From Streptococcus sp. 596553 (lineage in GTDB: Bacteria; Bacillota; Bacilli; Lactobacillales; Streptococcaceae), in contig NZ_OXCQ01000003.1 of assembly GCF_900411395.1 (NCBI RefSeq), forward strand, positions 1 to 64,000: a stretch of 64,000 bases of DNA. The letters are read 5' to 3'. The first letter of the stretch is position 1. Every line of letters begins with the position of its first letter. A program made the translations under genes and the position numbers. Positions 61,313 to 64,000 of the stretch are shown in pieces. Under the pieces are notes generated by a model. The model did no database searches and was not told the DNA's origin. It saw nothing but the letters and a program-made list of their open reading frames with translations.

Positions 61313-61337
61313 GTAACAAAATCAAGGGAGGTTTGGA

Positions 61338-62609
61338 ATGAAGAAACAAAGCAAGTACCAAGAGGTCGTTTCCTATCTGAAAAATTGTATCGAGTCTGGA
61401 CGATTTCCGACGGGAAGCCGCCTGCCTTCTATCCGTCAACTGAGCCTTGACTTTCACTGTAGCAAGGACACTATTCAACGAGCCCTGCTAGAATTACGGC
61501 ACGAGCAATACCTCTATGCCAAGCCCCAGAGTGGCTACTATGTCCTAGAACAAGGGCAACACCTGGACCTAGAAATTGAGGTTACCGACGAACATGCCAG
61601 CGCCTATGACGATTTCCGACTCTGTGTCAATGAAACCTTGATTGGCCGAGAAAACTACCTCTTCAACTACTATGACAACCAAGAAGGTTTAGAGGACCTA
61701 AGACAGTCCATTCACAAACTCCTCTTTGACCAAGCCCTCTACTGCAAGGCTGACCAACTGGTACTGACTTCTGGAACCCAACAAGCCCTTTTTATCCTTT
61801 CTCAAATATCCTTTCCTAGCCAAGCCAAGGAAATCTTGGTGGAACAGCCGACCTACCATCGGATGAATCGCCTCTTGATTGCTCAGGGGCTGGACTATCA
61901 AACGATCGAACGAGGCATTGATGGGATTGACTTGGAGGAGCTGGAGCGACACTTCAAAACAGGAAAGATTAAGTTTTTCTACACCATTCCTCGCTTTCAC
62001 TATCCCCTAGGTCATTCCTATTCTGAGCAGGACAAACGAACTATTCTTGACTTAGCTGCCAAGTATGGTGTCTATATTGTAGAGGACGATTATCTGGGGG
62101 ATTTGGATTCTAAGAAGGGCCAGACCTTCCACTATCTGGATACAGAGGAGCGGGTTATTTACATCAAGTCCTTCTCAACCAGCCTCTTTCCAGCCCTGCG
62201 GATTACGGCACTCATTCTGCCAAATGCTATCAAAGAAGCCTTTGTGGCCTACAAAAATATCCTAGACTACGACAGCAATCTCATCATGCAAAAGGCTTTA
62301 TCACTCTATATCGACAGTCAACTGTTTGAGAAAAACCGTCTGGCTCGCTTGGCCAATCAGGAAGCTTACCAGAAGCAAATCGAGGAAAGGTTAGCTAAAT
62401 TGACTTGCCCCCTTCCTCACTTTCCTCTTCACGATGGTGTATTGCTAGACCTACGACGATACCCTAAAATTGCCAGTCTCAAACATAGTCAACTGGGCTT
62501 GGACTTCTTTGAAAAGGCCTATTTGAGCGCCTGCCCTTATCAATTTGCCAAGGTGTCCCTAGACGATTTAGAAAATGTTTTAAACTATTTAAAAGCAGAA
62601 TTGGATTGA
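61338..62609 (+). CDS. MocR/PdxR-family regulator (GntR HTH plus aminotransferase domain)
   Basis: 423 residues. The N-terminal GntR winged helix (MKKQSKYQEVVSYLKNCIES, GSRLPSIRQLSLDFHCSKDT) spans residues 1-75. The rest is a fold-type I aminotransferase-like domain with LTSGTQQALFILSQI, FYTIPRFHYPLGHSYSEQDK, VEDDYLGDLD and YIKSFSTSLFPALRI (PLP-binding Lys in IKSFS). Such regulators bind PLP or an amino compound. Its target may be itself and alsD, from the divergent arrangement. Confidence 0.9.
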   Translation: MKKQSKYQEVVSYLKNCIESGRFPTGSRLPSIRQLSLDFHCSKDTIQRALLELRHEQYLYAKPQSGYYVLEQGQHLDLEIEVTDEHASAYDDFRLCVNETLIGRENYLFNYYDNQEGLEDLRQSIHKLLFDQALYCKADQLVLTSGTQQALFILSQISFPSQAKEILVEQPTYHRMNRLLIAQGLDYQTIERGIDGIDLEELERHFKTGKIKFFYTIPRFHYPLGHSYSEQDKRTILDLAAKYGVYIVEDDYLGDLDSKKGQTFHYLDTEERVIYIKSFSTSLFPALRITALILPNAIKEAFVAYKNILDYDSNLIMQKALSLYIDSQLFEKNRLARLANQEAYQKQIEERLAKLTCPLPHFPLHDGVLLDLRRYPKIASLKHSQLGLDFFEKAYLSACPYQFAKVSLDDLENVLNYLKAELD

Positions 62610-62630
62610 CTTCCAACTCTGCTTTTTCTT
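62594..62630. terminator. Bidirectional terminator between convergent genes
   Basis: AGCAGAATTGGA ... TTCCAACTCTGCT forms a stem across the MocR stop codon and is followed by TTTTTCTT on the plus strand. It can also serve the minus-strand binding-protein gene ending at 62629. Confidence 0.65.
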
Positions 62631-63444
62631 ATTCTTCAACTTCTGTTAGACTTGCTGCTTTTTCAAGATAGCTTTGGTAGGTTCCTTCATCCTTGAGCTT
62701 TTGGATGACCTTGTCCACCACTTCTTTCAAATCAGCACTATTTTTTCTAAGAGCTACTGCATTGGCTTCGCCGTCCTTCATCTTCAAGCTGACAGTTGCG
62801 ACAGCTAGGTCAGCGTTTTTAGCAGCATAACTAAGGGCAACAGGCTCATCCATGTGAACAGCATCTACTTTTCCAGCCTGCAATTCATTGACTGCCTCAC
62901 CCATATTGGTTAGGGAAGTCAATTGAGCTTTTGGCAATTGTTCCTTGACCATAGACTCTGGAACAGTCCCTTTTTGAGCTGCAATATTAGCACTTTCAAG
63001 GCTAGTTAAATCCTTGTATTTTTCTACATCAGCCTTACGAACCAAGAAACTAATCTTGTTTTCATAGTAAGGGATTGAAAAATCAAAGACTTCTTTTCTC
63101 TCGTCAGTAGCGCTAATTCCTGCAACCGCTAGGTCAGCCTTACCAGTTTGAAGACTAGTCAAGACATTATCAAAACTCATGCTTGATATTTCCAACTTAA
63201 CCCCAAGTTCGTCAGCGATAGCTTGAGCCATATCAATATCCGCACCGACTACCTGATTTTTCCCATCAACCAAAGACTGAAATTCAAAAGGTGCATAGTC
63301 AGGACTGGTCGCCACAACCAATTTCCCTTTTTGCTTAATGGCCTCAACAGCTGACTGAGAACCATTCGAACCTGACTGGCAAGCTACTAAGAAGAAACTT
63401 GCAAGAAAACTACATAAAACAAATATCCATTTTTTTGATTTCAT
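62629..63444 (-). CDS. Amino-acid ABC transporter substrate-binding lipoprotein
   Basis: 271 residues. Lipobox LVAC at residues 19-22 after a hydrophobic leader (WIFVLCSFLASFFLVAC). The mature protein has KLVVATSPDYAPFEFQSL, VVGADIDMAQAIADELG, SMSFDNVLTSLQTGKADLAV and FDFSIPYYEN, the pattern of polar amino-acid binding proteins. No permease or ATPase is adjacent here, so it must work with a transporter elsewhere. By synteny it may be the protein called AatB, but I am not sure. Confidence 0.9.
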   Translation of the reverse strand: MKSKKWIFVLCSFLASFFLVACQSGSNGSQSAVEAIKQKGKLVVATSPDYAPFEFQSLVDGKNQVVGADIDMAQAIADELGVKLEISSMSFDNVLTSLQTGKADLAVAGISATDERKEVFDFSIPYYENKISFLVRKADVEKYKDLTSLESANIAAQKGTVPESMVKEQLPKAQLTSLTNMGEAVNELQAGKVDAVHMDEPVALSYAAKNADLAVATVSLKMKDGEANAVALRKNSADLKEVVDKVIQKLKDEGTYQSYLEKAASLTEVEE

Positions 63445-63475
63445 AAATAAACAACCTCTCTGTTAATTTTGTATA

Positions 63476-63504
63476 ATTATAACGCTATCCAAGTTACTTG
63501 TCAA
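63476..63504 (-). promoter_or_regulatory. Promoter of the amino-acid-binding protein gene
   Basis: Minus-strand TTGACA (63499-63504), 17-base spacer, TATAAT (63476-63481), a near-perfect consensus promoter. Confidence 0.85.
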
Positions 63505-63551
63505 GTGTTTTTTGAATTTTTATCTTAAAAATATTTTTTTCATTCAAGAAA

Positions 63552-63585
63552 AGGAGCTATCAGTTGATTTCAAGCTCCTTTTTAT
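63552..63585 (-). terminator. phoU operon terminator
   Basis: Minus-strand AAGGAGCT, a 14-base loop, AGCTCCTT followed by TTC; stem of 8 bp. Confidence 0.65.
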
Positions 63586-63601
63586 ACAGATCCAACCTAT
63601 T

Positions 63602-64000
63602 TTATAGTTCGACAATCTTACCTGTTTCAAAGTAAACAACCCATTCACAGATATTCTTAGCATAATCTCCAATCCGTTCCAAGAAGGCAATAACTTGGAA
63701 GTAATCACGACCTGTAACAATGGCATCAGGATTTTTCTTGATTTCTTCTGTAGCCAAGTCACGAATGCTATCAAAGTAATGGTTGATTTTTTCGTCCATA
63801 GCTGCTACTTCATAGGCCTGATCCACTGAACCATTGAGATAGAGTTCAAGGGCTGCTTCAACGAAGTTTTTGACATCGCGACCCATTCTCTTGATTTCTT
63901 CTTCAACAGCTGGGATGCGTTGCTCCCCTTTCATACGAATTGCCGCTTTGGCAATGGAAACGGCATGGTCCCCCATACGTTCCAAGTCAGATACAGCCTT
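63602..64000 (-). CDS. phoU: Phosphate transport regulator PhoU, partial (N-terminus off window)
   Basis: The open frame continues to the right edge (KAVSDLERMGDHAVSIAKAA), so the ATG at 63985 is internal. The LERMGDHAVSIA block and a second copy, FLERIGDYAKNICEWVVYF, are the two metal-binding E-R-x-G-D motifs of the PhoU three-helix repeats. PhoU restrains phosphate uptake by the Pst transporter. The usual protein is about 215-220 residues; about 132 are visible. Confidence 0.93.
   Translation of the reverse strand, partial: KAVSDLERMGDHAVSIAKAAIRMKGEQRIPAVEEEIKRMGRDVKNFVEAALELYLNGSVDQAYEVAAMDEKINHYFDSIRDLATEEIKKNPDAIVTGRDYFQVIAFLERIGDYAKNICEWVVYFETGKIVEL

Overview
The window looks like Streptococcus pneumoniae, or a very close mitis-group relative. 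The host part carries a gene order I recognise from pneumococcal genomes (rplJ-rplL, paired ABC exporter, msrAB, thrB, hom, mecA, the teichoic-acid genes with licD3, psr, the shikimate/aromatic operon, alpha-amylase, alaS, potABCD, murB, alsD, phoU). It also holds at least three BOX repeats and a BOX relic, which are typical of this species group. No database search was possible; gene names rest on protein motifs and synteny.

Bases 1 to about 15,440 are the right part of a tailed-phage prophage inserted just beyond the rplL terminator. The left attachment site and the late genes lie outside the window. On the minus strand runs a tightly overlapping early operon: antirepressor, a frameshifted HTH replication-type gene beside tandem repeats, RecT, a PD-(D/E)XK-type nuclease, a RuvC-like resolvase, a DNA-methylase-like protein, DUF1642, DUF1372 and YopX proteins, and many very small ORFs, several with TTG starts. 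On the plus strand (9.6-15.4 kb) is the lysogeny module: CI-like repressor, RelB/RelE-type pair, ImmA/IrrE protease, a DUF6414-type protein, a MazF-fold toxin behind a repeat RNA, a membrane protein and a tyrosine integrase.

The main discovery is that the lysogeny module stacks three different toxin-antitoxin types in about 3.6 kb. The first is an Fst/par-like type I system inside the genetic switch, with toxin ORF, antisense RNA, direct repeats and a shared terminator all visible. The second is a RelBE-like type II pair translationally coupled to the repressor. The third is a type III-like system with a promoter, two 36-nt RNA repeats, a terminator and a MazF/ToxN-fold toxin. The switch has two face-to-face promoters, each with the same operator placed between -35 and -10. 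Two further promoter-plus-terminator units look like small RNAs.

From 15.5 kb onward the sequence is mostly ordinary core genome. It covers ribosomal proteins with an L10 leader, an amidohydrolase, a heterodimeric ABC exporter, methionine sulfoxide reductase, threonine biosynthesis, MecA, teichoic-acid polymerisation and decoration genes, and an aromatic amino-acid operon running from aroD down to pheA and psr. It continues with an LtaS-type enzyme, an ABC-2-like transporter, a CcpA-controlled cytoplasmic amylase, alaS behind a T-box, the polyamine transporter with murB, acetolactate decarboxylase with a divergent MocR regulator, an amino-acid binding protein and the end of phoU. Accessory items here are a membrane-anchored HNH nuclease between the amylase and alaS genes, two overlapping small ORFs upstream of the YlbF gene, and a structured-looking murB-potA intergenic region.
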